Shown here in pieces: positions 22,798-30,967 of a stretch of DNA of 31,738 nucleotides. The position numbers and the translations under genes were made by a program. The notes beneath the pieces were generated by a model, which was not told the DNA's origin, did no database searches, and saw nothing but the letters and a program-made list of their open reading frames with translations. Position 1 is the first letter of the stretch. Every line of letters begins with the position of its first letter. The stretch is from a virus, in IMG/VR virus record IMGVR_UViG_3300017917_002535, positions 1 through 31,738 of that record; one strand, written 5' to 3'.

Positions 22798-23418
22798 ATG
22801 TCCGTAGCAAGTTTAACAAGATTTACAGTACCACTGGCAAGTGATCAAAGTGCAAGCGCACAAGGTCTATTGATGCCAAAACTGGCTTACCGCTTTCGTG
22901 TAAGCTTCGAACAGTTTGGTGTAAGTCAGCCAGTAACTGAATTAACAAAACAAGTCATGGAAGCCAGTCGTCCTAGCGTTACATTTGGCGACATCGTCAT
23001 TGATGCGTATAACAGTAAGATCAAAATGGCTGGTAAACCAGACTGGGGTGATGTCACTGTTAAACTGCGTGATGATGCTGCTGGCAACGTAAGCAAGCTG
23101 GTCGGCGAACAATTGCAGAAGCAATATGACTTCATGGAGCAAGCATCAGCGGCAGCTGGTATCGACTACAAGTTTATCACTCGTTTAGAAATGCTAGATG
23201 GTGGTAACGGTGTTAATCAACCAAACGTACTAGAAGTATGGGAGATGTATGGATGCTACCTACAAGGTGCAAACTACGGAACCGTGAACTACGCTTCTGG
23301 TACTGAAATTGTTACAGTAGATTTAACAATTAAGTATGATAACGCTGTTCAAACACCGTTAGGTTCTGGCATTGGAGCTGATGTTGGTAGACTAAATGGT
23401 GTGACAGCAACTGGCTAA
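22798..23418 (+). CDS. 19: Tail tube protein gp19-like (206 aa)
   Basis: ATG with a strong AAGGAGA site. The protein follows the T4 gp19 tube family: a start leading to LAYRFRVSFEQFG, then TELTKQVMEASRPSVTFGDIVIDAYNSKIKMAGKPDWGDVTVKLRDD, a helix, and a final NVLEVWEMYGCYLQGANYG...VDLTIKYDNAV. Hexamers of it stack to form the tail tube through which DNA passes. Length is close to the family norm (T4 gp19 is 163 aa) with a modest excess. The gene lies directly after the sheath gene, the T4 order, and is followed by a terminator. Confidence 0.93.
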   Translation: MSVASLTRFTVPLASDQSASAQGLLMPKLAYRFRVSFEQFGVSQPVTELTKQVMEASRPSVTFGDIVIDAYNSKIKMAGKPDWGDVTVKLRDDAAGNVSKLVGEQLQKQYDFMEQASAAAGIDYKFITRLEMLDGGNGVNQPNVLEVWEMYGCYLQGANYGTVNYASGTEIVTVDLTIKYDNAVQTPLGSGIGADVGRLNGVTATG

Positions 23419-23437
23419 TACCAGACGAAGCACCTCG

Positions 23438-23464
23438 AAGCCCAGCTTATAACTGGGCTTTTTT
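23438..23464 (+). terminator. Intrinsic terminator after the tube gene
   Basis: AAGCCCAG (23438-23445) pairs with CTGGGCTT (23453-23460) around a 7-base loop, followed by a T-run through 23464. A late promoter starts 5 bases later. Confidence 0.9.
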
Positions 23465-23468
23465 ATGG

Positions 23469-23476
23469 CATAAATA
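23469..23476 (+). promoter_or_regulatory. Late promoter CATAAATA
   Basis: Seven of eight matches to TATAAATA, 18 bases before the ATG at 23495. Together with the terminator it insulates tube expression from the next operon. Confidence 0.82.
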
Positions 23477-23494
23477 TCTAAAATAGGATAAAAC

Positions 23495-24970
23495 ATGTCT
23501 CTAAATGGATTCTTAGGCGAAGTAACACAAGAAGGCACAGTACGTGACTACCAACACGCCAGCCGTATTTTTAGAATAGATAACTTTAGGTTTTCACCTA
23601 AGCTCAGTTTTTTATTCTATGTTCGCATCAATTTGAACCCAGAGTTTACTCTGTTCATGGGGGAGAGTCCAGGTGTGATTGGCTCGTTGGTTAAAACAGT
23701 GAACTTGCCAAAGTTCACCATGGATGTGCGCACACTGAATGCCTACAACAGACCTAACTTGGCCACAACCAAGATCAAGTATGATCCAGTGACCATGAAG
23801 TTCCACGATGATGGCGCAGACATTGTTAGACAGTTCTGGATTGATTACTACAGCTATCATTTTAGAGACACAGACCACTCCAGTGGTTTATACAATGCTC
23901 CACACAAATACGAACCTCGTCCAACAGATCGTTGGGGCTATACATTAAGACAATCGTACGGTGGTGGTGGTCCTAGCACTATGCAAACACGAACAAACTT
24001 GATTGATAGTATTCAGATCTTTTCATTCAATCAGAAAAAATTCAGTGAGTGTACATTACATAATCCTATAATCTCATCGTTCCAACACGGTGATCATGAC
24101 CATGCCAATGGAACCGGTGTGCTAGAACACACCATGACAGTGAACTACGAAAATGTCAGCTATGCAACTGGCTGGTGTACAGAATCAAACTTTGGATCAG
24201 ACATGTTGTTGTACTACGATGCCAGTCCTAGTATTCTTACTCCGTTGTTTGCACTAGGTGCAGTTGGCGGAACACCACGCACAAATGTAACACAGGATGA
24301 ATACGGTAGACCAGTTGAAGTCAGTGACGAAACCACTTACTATAGAGGCGGCCAAGAGTATAGTGGCGACACTTCCAACTCTGGCGGTGATTGGTCTGTA
24401 TCGGGTGTTGCTAACAAGGTTAGTGGATTCTTCAGCGGCGGACAGAACAGTGCATTTAGTAAAGCAACCAGCAGCATTGTTGGCGCTGCATTACAGAGTG
24501 CAATACGAGGTAGAAATCCATTGAGCGCATTTGGTGCACCAACAGTGACTAACCTATTGTATCAGGCAGGTGGTGCAGTTGGTGGCGCAGCAGGACAAAA
24601 ATTAATTGCTGCCGGGGGATTGATCAAAGCAGGCCAGACCATCGGCAAAGGCGGAGTTGGTCCGGGCAACTTAGGCACAGTGGCAGTGGCCATTAGATCA
24701 GCATCTATTCTAACTGGCGTAAGACCACAGGACATATTCAGTAGAGGGCCAGGCAAGTCTGCAACTACCAACGGACAATCAGTTGCACGTTCTGGTAATG
24801 ACTCAGTTACCTATTCAAGTGCGCCAAACTTTCCTTCTGCTAGACCTACATCTGCTGTGGAAACCAGCAAGCAAGGTATATTCTCTACTCCAAGCTACAG
24901 TGATGGTCCGTCAACCATTAATGATTCAAGAGACTCTTACCCAGACAGTAATCAAGGATACATGGCATAA
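23495..24970 (+). CDS. Tail-tube-fold protein, gp48/gp54- or gp19-like (491 aa)
   Basis: ATG behind a late promoter with AGGA upstream. Residues ~20-255 show the tube-type fold: FSPKLSFLFYVRINLNPEF, a segment like T4 gp54 (VKTVNLPKFTMDVRTLNAYNRPNLATTKIKYDPVTMKFHDD), SIQIFSFNQKKFSECTLHNPIISSF and HTMTVNYENVSYATG. In T4, gp48 and gp54 are baseplate proteins that start tube assembly and share this fold with gp19. The C-terminal ~230 residues are Gly/Ser/Ala-rich and disordered or helical, reminiscent of membrane-active or linker regions. Which T4 equivalent it is cannot be settled by eye. TAATG overlap with the next gene indicates coupling. Confidence 0.75.
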   Translation: MSLNGFLGEVTQEGTVRDYQHASRIFRIDNFRFSPKLSFLFYVRINLNPEFTLFMGESPGVIGSLVKTVNLPKFTMDVRTLNAYNRPNLATTKIKYDPVTMKFHDDGADIVRQFWIDYYSYHFRDTDHSSGLYNAPHKYEPRPTDRWGYTLRQSYGGGGPSTMQTRTNLIDSIQIFSFNQKKFSECTLHNPIISSFQHGDHDHANGTGVLEHTMTVNYENVSYATGWCTESNFGSDMLLYYDASPSILTPLFALGAVGGTPRTNVTQDEYGRPVEVSDETTYYRGGQEYSGDTSNSGGDWSVSGVANKVSGFFSGGQNSAFSKATSSIVGAALQSAIRGRNPLSAFGAPTVTNLLYQAGGAVGGAAGQKLIAAGGLIKAGQTIGKGGVGPGNLGTVAVAIRSASILTGVRPQDIFSRGPGKSATTNGQSVARSGNDSVTYSSAPNFPSARPTSAVETSKQGIFSTPSYSDGPSTINDSRDSYPDSNQGYMA

Positions 24971-25350
24971 TGAGTGAAACTATCAACCTAGGCCCTGTTG
25001 TCACCGGCGGCGAAGCTGCTCGTAGCAAGCCACAGACTTATTTTAACAACCTGTCGTTACCACCATTTAACATCACACAAGACGTTGGTGATGCTGTGCA
25101 AAACTTTTTTGAAAAAGTAACCGGTAACAAAGACAGCGCACAAATTCTAGCCAGTGCAGTGGTGTATACCAGCAGTAATCAAGGTATCAACCCAATGGAA
25201 ACTCTTCAAGAATTTCAACAAATGCCGCCAGGGCAATTGAATGAATATCTTGCTGCCTTTTTAAATTTTAATAGAATTGGCACCAGCCTGTTGGGTGTGA
25301 ATAACAATCCATTTGCAAGTGCAGCCATTCGTAGAACAGTTATATTGTAA
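24970..25350 (+). CDS. Probable structural protein of unknown role (126 aa)
   Basis: ATG overlaps the previous stop (TAATG), and the next gene begins immediately after its stop, so it is the middle of a tightly coupled late operon with the tube-like protein and gp4. No recognised motif. It has Pro-rich and polar stretches (LSLPPFNI), a helical centre (DVGDAVQNFFEKVTGN, SAQILASAVVYTS) and a hydrophobic C-terminus (IGTSLLGVNNNPFASAAIRRTVIL). By recollection, similarly sized proteins with a C-terminal TSLLG.....P pattern sit near gp4 in marine T4-like phages. A minor baseplate or neck part such as gp53 is possible but unproven. Confidence 0.75.
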   Translation: MSETINLGPVVTGGEAARSKPQTYFNNLSLPPFNITQDVGDAVQNFFEKVTGNKDSAQILASAVVYTSSNQGINPMETLQEFQQMPPGQLNEYLAAFLNFNRIGTSLLGVNNNPFASAAIRRTVIL

Positions 25351-25788
25351 ATGGCAAGAAATTATGCACAGGGCAAGTTCCAAGTAAAGAACCCTGAGAA
25401 GTACATTGGGCAGGGCTTGCCAACCTATCGCAGCGGATGGGAATTTACTTTCATGCAGTTCTGCGACAACAATCCTGCCATACTGCAATGGGCCAGTGAA
25501 GCTATCAAGATACCTTATCGTAATCCTTTTACCAACAAGCAAACTATATATGTTCCGGACTTTTTGATCATCTATATAGATGCCAAACAGCAGAAACATG
25601 CAGAAGTAATCGAAATCAAACCCAGTACTGAAACCACAATGGAAGCTGCCCGCAGCACCCGCGATCGTGCGTATGTTGCATTAAACATGGCCAAATGGCA
25701 AGCAGCCAATCATTGGTGCAAACAGCAAGGCATGCACTTTAGAGTGGTTACGGAAAATCAAATCTTCCACAAGGGTCAGAAGCGGTAA
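25351..25788 (+). CDS. 4: Head completion protein gp4-like (gp50/gp4), PD-(D/E)xK nuclease fold (145 aa)
   Basis: The sequence tracks T4 gp4: G.FQVKNPEKYIGQ, YRSGWEFTFMQFCDNNPAILQWASEAIKIPYRNP, then IYVPDFLIIYID and EVIEIKP. The residues E31, P69-D70 and E88-x-K90 form the PD-(D/E)xK core of a restriction-endonuclease-like fold, related to TnsA-type nucleases. In T4, gp4 acts after packaging to complete the head before tail joining; a nuclease activity trimming DNA at the portal has been suggested by fold. Length is close to T4 gp4 (150 aa). ATG is directly after the previous stop, so translation is probably coupled. Confidence 0.93.
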   Translation: MARNYAQGKFQVKNPEKYIGQGLPTYRSGWEFTFMQFCDNNPAILQWASEAIKIPYRNPFTNKQTIYVPDFLIIYIDAKQQKHAEVIEIKPSTETTMEAARSTRDRAYVALNMAKWQAANHWCKQQGMHFRVVTENQIFHKGQKR

Positions 25789-25791
25789 ATA
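25784..25791 (+). promoter_or_regulatory. Possible late promoter GGTAAATA, 4 bases from ATG
   Basis: TAAATA core overlapping the gp4 stop (25786-25788) and ending 4 bases before the ATG at 25796. Same arrangement as 11074-11081. Weak by sequence. Confidence 0.35.
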
Positions 25792-25795
25792 CCGT

Positions 25796-26302
25796 ATGAC
25801 CAAAAAATTAGAGCAACTATTCGATCTCCCGCCTTTGCCCGACAGTCCAGTGGATGCTGGCAGCTTTGAGCAGCATCGTACGGCTATTCAAGAAATTGAT
25901 TCTGCATTAGATAAGATTGACGCAGCACTGCCCACTGTGCATGACCTAGAAGCTGCGGACAAAGAAATGGACGATCTTGCCGCACTGGCACAGGACAAGT
26001 TTGAAGATCTTATGGATCTGGGCATGAACGTAGAAGCACGTTATGCAGGCACCATATTCCAAACAGCAGGAGTATTGCTAGGACATGCTATCACAGCCAA
26101 ACAGGCCAAATTGGACAAGAAGCTGCGCATGGTGGACTTGCAGCTGAAAAAGATGAGAATTGACCAGGTTGCTGCTAAAGAAGCCGCAGCCAACGGTGGC
26201 CCTCCGGCTGCGGATGGGCAAGGTGTTGTACTGGATAGAAATGCGTTACTAGCACATATACTAGGCAAAAATCCAGACGATCAAAAAGATAAAAAAGCAT
26301 AA
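25796..26302 (+). CDS. 16: Small terminase subunit gp16-like (168 aa), tentative
   Basis: A nearly all-helical acidic/basic protein. The central region (DLEAADKEMDDLAALAQDKFEDLMDLGMNV, then AGTIFQTAGVLLGHAITAKQAKLDKKLRMVDLQLKKM) parallels the gp16 pattern of an N-terminal helix pair, the 'YxVxxxLixxv' helix and a long coiled coil ending in K-L-(K)-K. In T4, gp16 oligomers bind DNA and regulate the large terminase gp17 during packaging; length (164 aa in T4) agrees. The coiled coil is followed by an Ala/Gly/Pro linker and a short basic tail. It sits next to gp4 and before the candidate internal head genes, consistent with head morphogenesis. gp17 is not in the window. Other coiled-coil head proteins are possible. 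Confidence 0.62.
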   Translation: MTKKLEQLFDLPPLPDSPVDAGSFEQHRTAIQEIDSALDKIDAALPTVHDLEAADKEMDDLAALAQDKFEDLMDLGMNVEARYAGTIFQTAGVLLGHAITAKQAKLDKKLRMVDLQLKKMRIDQVAAKEAAANGGPPAADGQGVVLDRNALLAHILGKNPDDQKDKKA

Positions 26303-26305
26303 ATA
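26298..26305 (+). promoter_or_regulatory. Late promoter CATAAATA
   Basis: Seven of eight matches to TATAAATA, 21 bases before the ATG at 26327; bases 26300-26302 are also the stop codon of the gp16-like gene. It likely drives the internal-head-like operon to at least 30112. Confidence 0.82.
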
Positions 26306-26326
26306 GATATTGTATAGGATCCTGCA

Positions 26327-26959
26327 ATGAAAAAATTTAAAGATTACCTGACAGAAAGTACTAAAACCTACAGTTTCCGGGTACGCCTAGCTGATTGTGA
26401 TTGCAACGGCGAACTCATGGACAAGATAGAACAAGCACTTTCTGCATATAAGTTAAGCGACATTACCAAACCCAAGAGCATGCCAATTGCACGATGCAAT
26501 GAGTTTTATAACCTGGGCCCAGTAGGACGCCACCAGTTTGAAGCAACCACAATGTATCCAGCCAACCCGCCATTGGTACAACAGGCAATTCATAACATTA
26601 CTGGTATTCCCCTAACACACATCTATGTAACCACATCAAGTGCAGATGAACAAGATGTACTAGAAGAACTTCCAACTGAAGCAGGAGGACAGGCACTGTT
26701 GTCTGATCCTGAACTGAAGCAAGCAGACACCAATGCACAGGATCATGTGGGTCTTAAGAAAATTGATAGTCTACTTAAAGAACTAGAAAAGAATCGTGGT
26801 ACTATGACTCAGTACAAAGGTATCAACGATGATATTCTTGCCAAGAATGAACCAAAAGAAAAATCAGCCAAGACATCTGCTGATGCAGCACAGAACAACC
26901 GCAGCCCAGTTAGCGACGCTGGCGCAAAGCAAGCAACTAAAAAAGTAAAGGCCCTGTAA
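26327..26959 (+). CDS. Candidate capsid-targeted internal/core protein (210 aa)
   Basis: The N-terminus MKKFKDYLTE|S aligns residue for residue with the T4 internal-protein targeting signal MKTYQEFIAE|A, with L-x-E at 8-10, the gp21 cleavage rule. After it comes a folded segment (TYSFRVRLADCDCNGELMDKIEQALSAYKLSDI, then MPIARCNEFYNLGPVGRHQFEATTMYP, then IPLTHIYVTT) of alternating strands and helices, and from ~residue 125 a polar, Lys/Asp/Gln-rich tail likely disordered. No enzyme motif. First gene of an operon led by a late promoter. Function in the head is inference; prohead scaffold or internal protein are both possible. Confidence 0.82.
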   Translation: MKKFKDYLTESTKTYSFRVRLADCDCNGELMDKIEQALSAYKLSDITKPKSMPIARCNEFYNLGPVGRHQFEATTMYPANPPLVQQAIHNITGIPLTHIYVTTSSADEQDVLEELPTEAGGQALLSDPELKQADTNAQDHVGLKKIDSLLKELEKNRGTMTQYKGINDDILAKNEPKEKSAKTSADAAQNNRSPVSDAGAKQATKKVKAL

Positions 26960-26960
26960 C

Positions 26961-29522
26961 ATGAGCAAGCACAATGACATTTATAATATCCTAGGCAAGC
27001 TATCTTCATTGCAGCCCAAGGAAGATCCTAAGCCAAGCATACTCAAAGAGTTTGCTGAGCCTCCTAAGATGAAAGATCTTGCAGCACGTTTGAACGAACG
27101 TTACATGGCAGAAAAAGAAGTGGATGAAGACATGCTAACTCCTAAGCAAAAGAAGTTTGCTAATCTTGCTCCTCCTAAAGATAAAATTACCTATGCAGAT
27201 AAAATTGCTGGTGCAAAGAAAAAAGAAGAAGGCAACGAATTCAGTGGCGAGCTTGCAAAAGCAAAAGCACAACACAAAGATGAATTTGAAGTTGATGGTA
27301 AACGTTATCCTGTAAAAGAAAACTTTGACGGTCAAGACGAGATTGAAAACAAAGGCGAGTACGATCAAGAAGGCGACATGGCCGCCGACGACTTAGAAAC
27401 AGCAGCAGATGCAGCAGACGAGCTGCGCAGTATTCTTGACACCGATGAAAATCTACCAGAGTGGGTGCAAGCCAAAATTACCAAAGCAGTTGATTACTTA
27501 GATACGGCACGTGACTATATGAAATCCAATGATAAAGAAGTATCCGAAGATGTTTATGACGATAGCGTAAACAAGAGCAAGATTCCTGCATTCCAACGTA
27601 AAGCCAAAGGCGGCGATGATTGGAAAGTGACACAAAAAGATCTGGATCACGAAGCAGAAAAGAATATCAGTAACAGCAAGAACATGGCACGTCGCAGTGG
27701 CAAGGCAGTTGACGAAGGACAAACAGTTCAAACCAAAACTGGTTTGATTCATAAAGGCACATACGGCAGTGACTACCAAGGCAGTGACGGCGACGATGAT
27801 GACTACGATGAGTGGGGCAATGCCAAGAAGAAAAAAGCAGCAGCTACATCTGATGCACCTAAGAAGCGTGGTCGTCCTAAGAAAAACACAGGCCCAGAGC
27901 GTGTGACCGCCAAAGCATGGAAACACAAGAGTGGACGTTTAGGCGAAGCAATCAAACTAGGCACCTTTGTTGAAGACACCATGGCAGAGATGGACGCATT
28001 GCTACTGACAGAAAAAGCAAAAAGCAAAGCACAACAAAAGTTCATGGGCATGGTTCATGCTACACAAAAAGGCGAAAAGGCCCCTAGTAAAGAAGTTGCT
28101 AAAGCAGCCAAGGGCATGAGCAAGTCAGATGCTAAAGACTTTGCTAAGACCAAGCACAAAGGATTGCCAGAAAAAGTAACCGAAGCCATTGCATACGAGG
28201 CAGCAGAGCCAGGCTTGAATGCTATCTGTCATCGTTATGGTAAAGAATGCAAAGACTTCATGACCACTGGTGAGTTAGACGACGACCTATTCCATGCACT
28301 GTACGATCACTACTTTGACGACATGCCATATGGTGTGAAGAAAGCTCGCGACGGAGATCCGTACGAGTGGGTAGCAGACCGTTTCTACGACGACATGGGT
28401 GGATCCAAGTATGATGGCGGCCCAGATTCACTATCACCAATTCCGCCAAGTATTGATATTAAAAAAGATCGTGAACTCAGCGAACTGGCTAAACTAGCAG
28501 GCCTGGGAGAAATGGATCGCAGCGAGTATATTCAACAACAGGATGCAAAAGCAGAACGTGCAGGCCGCGACCACTTTAATGCGTTCAATCAGTTGTTCAG
28601 CACAGACGAAGTAAAAGAAGGTGCCTGCAACATGACAGCCGAAGGCGAGTACTGCCCAGAGCACGGTATGAATGAGTGCGGTGGCGGCATGATGTACGAA
28701 GGTACAAAGTCGGAGCCTTACAAACCAGATCCAAAGTATGCAAAGCCTGCAAGCACACACAAGTATCGCGATATTTCTCCAGAAGAACTCAAAGCCAGTC
28801 GTGAGGAATACGAGAAAAAGCATGGCAAGACCAAGCACTGGGCAGAAACTCCGCATGCAGATTCTTTGAAAGAGGATTTGCAAGCCGATGACGGTGAACA
28901 CTACGAAGACTCAGATGACTTCTTTGGTAAATTTGAAGCAGATCACTTTGACAAAGAAGAAGAGAGTGATGACGGAATGGAAGTGCGTGGCTACATTGAT
29001 GGAGTGAATGTTATGGCATGGCGCTTTGATGATGAATCCAAGACCAGCGGTTACGGAGTGTACAATGACGACATGTTGTCTGAGTGCGGCATGCCAGGCA
29101 GTATGGGTCCTGCAGAACAAGACAGCGGCATGAACATCAACAGCAGCATGGATACTAAAACTGGTCGCAAAACTCTCAGCGTAACAGCTGATGGTGAAGC
29201 AGCAGAGCAACTGGCACAGGTACTCAAGATGGCAGGACTTGCTGGTACTCACGATCATGACCATGACCATGAAGGACATGGCAAAGTGGTATTGGTTACT
29301 AGAGGCGGCGGCGAAGAAGTTGCTGAAGATTTTGCCAATGAACCAAATCAACAGTACGCAAGCACAGACACAATCGTTGATGCCGGACAAGATTTAAACC
29401 GCAAGAAGAAGCAGTATGCTGACAAACCCAAAGCAGGCGATAACCCAATGGCAACAGAGGATATTGAACTGGAAGGGCGTTTGGCAGCACTATACAATAG
29501 TTTAAAGATCACAACCAAATGA
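26961..29522 (+). CDS. Large Lys/Asp/Glu-rich mosaic protein with DUF3008-like domain (853 aa)
   Basis: The first ~60 residues are helical and basic (with ILKEFAE at 27-33, a possible late protease-type site). Acidic and basic disordered stretches dominate. Residues ~352-405 (KSKAQQKFMGMVHATQKG...MSKSDAKDFAKTKHKGLP) match the DUF3008 pattern known from small phage and bacterial proteins. Around 554-572 is a Cys/His cluster (C...YCPEHGMNEC), and at ~764-773 a His/Asp run (HDHDHDHEGH), both possible metal sites. The C-terminus (SVTADGEAAEQLAQVLKMAGL; GDNPMA) resembles parts of proteins in marine T4-like phages. Likely virion- or prohead-core-associated, packed with the neighbours (inference). 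It starts one base after the previous stop and overlaps the next ATG (ATGA). Confidence 0.82.
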   Translation: MSKHNDIYNILGKLSSLQPKEDPKPSILKEFAEPPKMKDLAARLNERYMAEKEVDEDMLTPKQKKFANLAPPKDKITYADKIAGAKKKEEGNEFSGELAKAKAQHKDEFEVDGKRYPVKENFDGQDEIENKGEYDQEGDMAADDLETAADAADELRSILDTDENLPEWVQAKITKAVDYLDTARDYMKSNDKEVSEDVYDDSVNKSKIPAFQRKAKGGDDWKVTQKDLDHEAEKNISNSKNMARRSGKAVDEGQTVQTKTGLIHKGTYGSDYQGSDGDDDDYDEWGNAKKKKAAATSDAPKKRGRPKKNTGPERVTAKAWKHKSGRLGEAIKLGTFVEDTMAEMDALLLTEKAKSKAQQKFMGMVHATQKGEKAPSKEVAKAAKGMSKSDAKDFAKTKHKGLPEKVTEAIAYEAAEPGLNAICHRYGKECKDFMTTGELDDDLFHALYDHYFDDMPYGVKKARDGDPYEWVADRFYDDMGGSKYDGGPDSLSPIPPSIDIKKDRELSELAKLAGLGEMDRSEYIQQQDAKAERAGRDHFNAFNQLFSTDEVKEGACNMTAEGEYCPEHGMNECGGGMMYEGTKSEPYKPDPKYAKPASTHKYRDISPEELKASREEYEKKHGKTKHWAETPHADSLKEDLQADDGEHYEDSDDFFGKFEADHFDKEEESDDGMEVRGYIDGVNVMAWRFDDESKTSGYGVYNDDMLSECGMPGSMGPAEQDSGMNINSSMDTKTGRKTLSVTADGEAAEQLAQVLKMAGLAGTHDHDHDHEGHGKVVLVTRGGGEEVAEDFANEPNQQYASTDTIVDAGQDLNRKKKQYADKPKAGDNPMATEDIELEGRLAALYNSLKITTK

Positions 29523-30112
29523 AAAAACTAACAGACTACATAGCTGAATCAGCATTTGCAATAGAAAATCCAGTTCCAGGTGATGTATTTTCATTGGAAC
29601 TGGACACTGATACACTTATTGAAAGTCTGGTGACAGAACTTCGTGAAGACGGGTCTCCTGTTATAGACCTAGACGAAACAGCAATATCTATCATGGAAAG
29701 CATGGGATGGGTATTTGAAGATTCAAATATGCCCATGGCCAACGACAGTACTAGCCCAATTCATGGCAACGCATTTGCACCTTATCATCGCAAGCATGAT
29801 CCACGAGAGTGGTTCCGTAAAGACGTTCACGAGGAAGAGGATGAAACAACTGAGGACATTGAAGAAGTCACAGAAGCAAAGTATCGTGGACGCACCGTTC
29901 CGCTAGGCAAGAAAATGGCGGGCGATGTAAAAAAGAGCAAAGTGTATGTTCGTAAGCCAAATGGAAACATAGTAAAAGTAAATTTTGGCGACAAGAACAT
30001 GCGTATTAAAAAGTCAAACCCTAAGCGTCGCAAGTCGTTTAGGGCTAGACATAACTGCGCCAACCCAGGCCCAAGATGGAAAGCACGTTATTGGTCTTGC
30101 CGTAGTTGGTAA
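29519..30112 (+). CDS. Candidate capsid-targeted protein with basic Cys/Arg C-terminal motif (197 aa)
   Basis: ATG overlaps the previous stop (ATGA). The N-terminus MKKLTDYIAE|S is again like T4 MKTYQEFIAE|A, with I-A-E at residues 8-10. The middle is acidic (EEEDETTEDIEEVTEA). The last ~65 residues are highly basic (KVYVRKPNGNIVKVNFGDKNM, then SFRARHNC...GPRWKARYWSCRSW) and recall a widespread phage C-terminal module ending in FRARH.C...P....A.YWSC..W. The acidic half plus DNA- or protein-binding basic half would suit an internal head or scaffold-linked protein. A prohead role is inference. Confidence 0.82.
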   Translation: MKKLTDYIAESAFAIENPVPGDVFSLELDTDTLIESLVTELREDGSPVIDLDETAISIMESMGWVFEDSNMPMANDSTSPIHGNAFAPYHRKHDPREWFRKDVHEEEDETTEDIEEVTEAKYRGRTVPLGKKMAGDVKKSKVYVRKPNGNIVKVNFGDKNMRIKKSNPKRRKSFRARHNCANPGPRWKARYWSCRSW

Positions 30113-30133
30113 GTGATCCTTAGAAAGAATTCA

Positions 30134-30967
30134 ATGAAAAAACTATTATCAATCCTAGCATTAACACTATTCGCGACCGCAGCACAAGCATGGGAACAAT
30201 GGCCACCCTTGCCAATCAATGCCTGCAATGTGCAAGCACCATATGGTTTTCCTAAAGCCAGTCGCGGCGATCTAATGAACAACAGCCAGGCCATTTGCCG
30301 TCATGCTTATGTTACACTGCACGACAATGTGGCCAAGATTCCAGTATGGGTCAGCTACACACTACAACCTCAAAATGCACTAGGCTGTGTGCCACGTTCA
30401 AACGGATTCATGGCAGACAACAGTTTACCCAAAGGCAAACGTGCTGAACTCACAGACTATGCTAAAAGCGGATATGATATCGGTCATGTGGCACCCAATG
30501 GTGACATGAGCTTTGATGATCGTGCGGAGAAAGAAAGTTTTTTGCTAACCAACATGTACCCACAACTGCCTGGTCTCAACCGTGGCATCTGGAAGTTGTT
30601 GGAGACTGCTACTCGTGGTTGGGCCGTGCAGAGAGGACATCCAATTGTGGTGTACGTTGGAGCTATATATGGGCCTGGTGACAAAACCATTGGTGCTAGT
30701 CAAGTGGTAGTTCCACGCATGTTCTACAAGATTGTCACTGACACAGTGACCGGTGAAGTAATGGCGTTTGCATTTAAACACGAAGGTGGACAGGGCAACG
30801 ATCTTGTTAAAGTTCGCGCCAGTCTAGATGCAATTGAAAAGGCCAGTGGCGTAGCGTTTTCGTTTCCGGCCAATGCTAAAGAAGTTCCACTAACACAAAT
30901 ATGGCCAGTGGACTACGGCGCATTAACCAATGCAAAACGTGCCAAGTGCAAAGGTGCCGCAGAGTAA
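30134..30967 (+). CDS. Secreted DNA/RNA non-specific endonuclease, NUC family (277 aa)
   Basis: The ATG at 30134 is chosen over an in-frame GTG at 30113 because it begins a textbook signal peptide (MKKLLSILALTLFATAAQA, cleavage after AQA at residue 19). The mature enzyme shows the betabetaalpha-metal nuclease motif: YDIGHVAPNGDM with catalytic His118, and TNMYPQLPGLNRGIW with Asn140 and Asn149 (metal ligand region) and PQ at 143-144. The usual DRGH is DIGH here, losing the Arg. It should cut DNA and RNA in the periplasm or outside. In a phage, degrading competing DNA, recycling nucleotides or releasing progeny are possible roles (inference). It sits among capsid-protein genes, and its stop overlaps a mini-ORF (TAATG). 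Confidence 0.9.
   Translation: MKKLLSILALTLFATAAQAWEQWPPLPINACNVQAPYGFPKASRGDLMNNSQAICRHAYVTLHDNVAKIPVWVSYTLQPQNALGCVPRSNGFMADNSLPKGKRAELTDYAKSGYDIGHVAPNGDMSFDDRAEKESFLLTNMYPQLPGLNRGIWKLLETATRGWAVQRGHPIVVYVGAIYGPGDKTIGASQVVVPRMFYKIVTDTVTGEVMAFAFKHEGGQGNDLVKVRASLDAIEKASGVAFSFPANAKEVPLTQIWPVDYGALTNAKRAKCKGAAE

Noticed and set aside
29250-29279. Short tandem CATGAC-like repeat as a regulatory iteron
   Set aside because: It is in frame and encodes the HDHDHDH run; only a few copies; a coding explanation suffices.
28911-29390. Minus-strand ORFs (159 aa here; also 135 aa at 28494-28901 and 142 aa at 27498-27926)
   Set aside because: Hydrophobic Cys/Phe/Val-rich translations antisense to an acidic/Lys-rich gene; they are the mirror of GAA/GAC/AAA codons.
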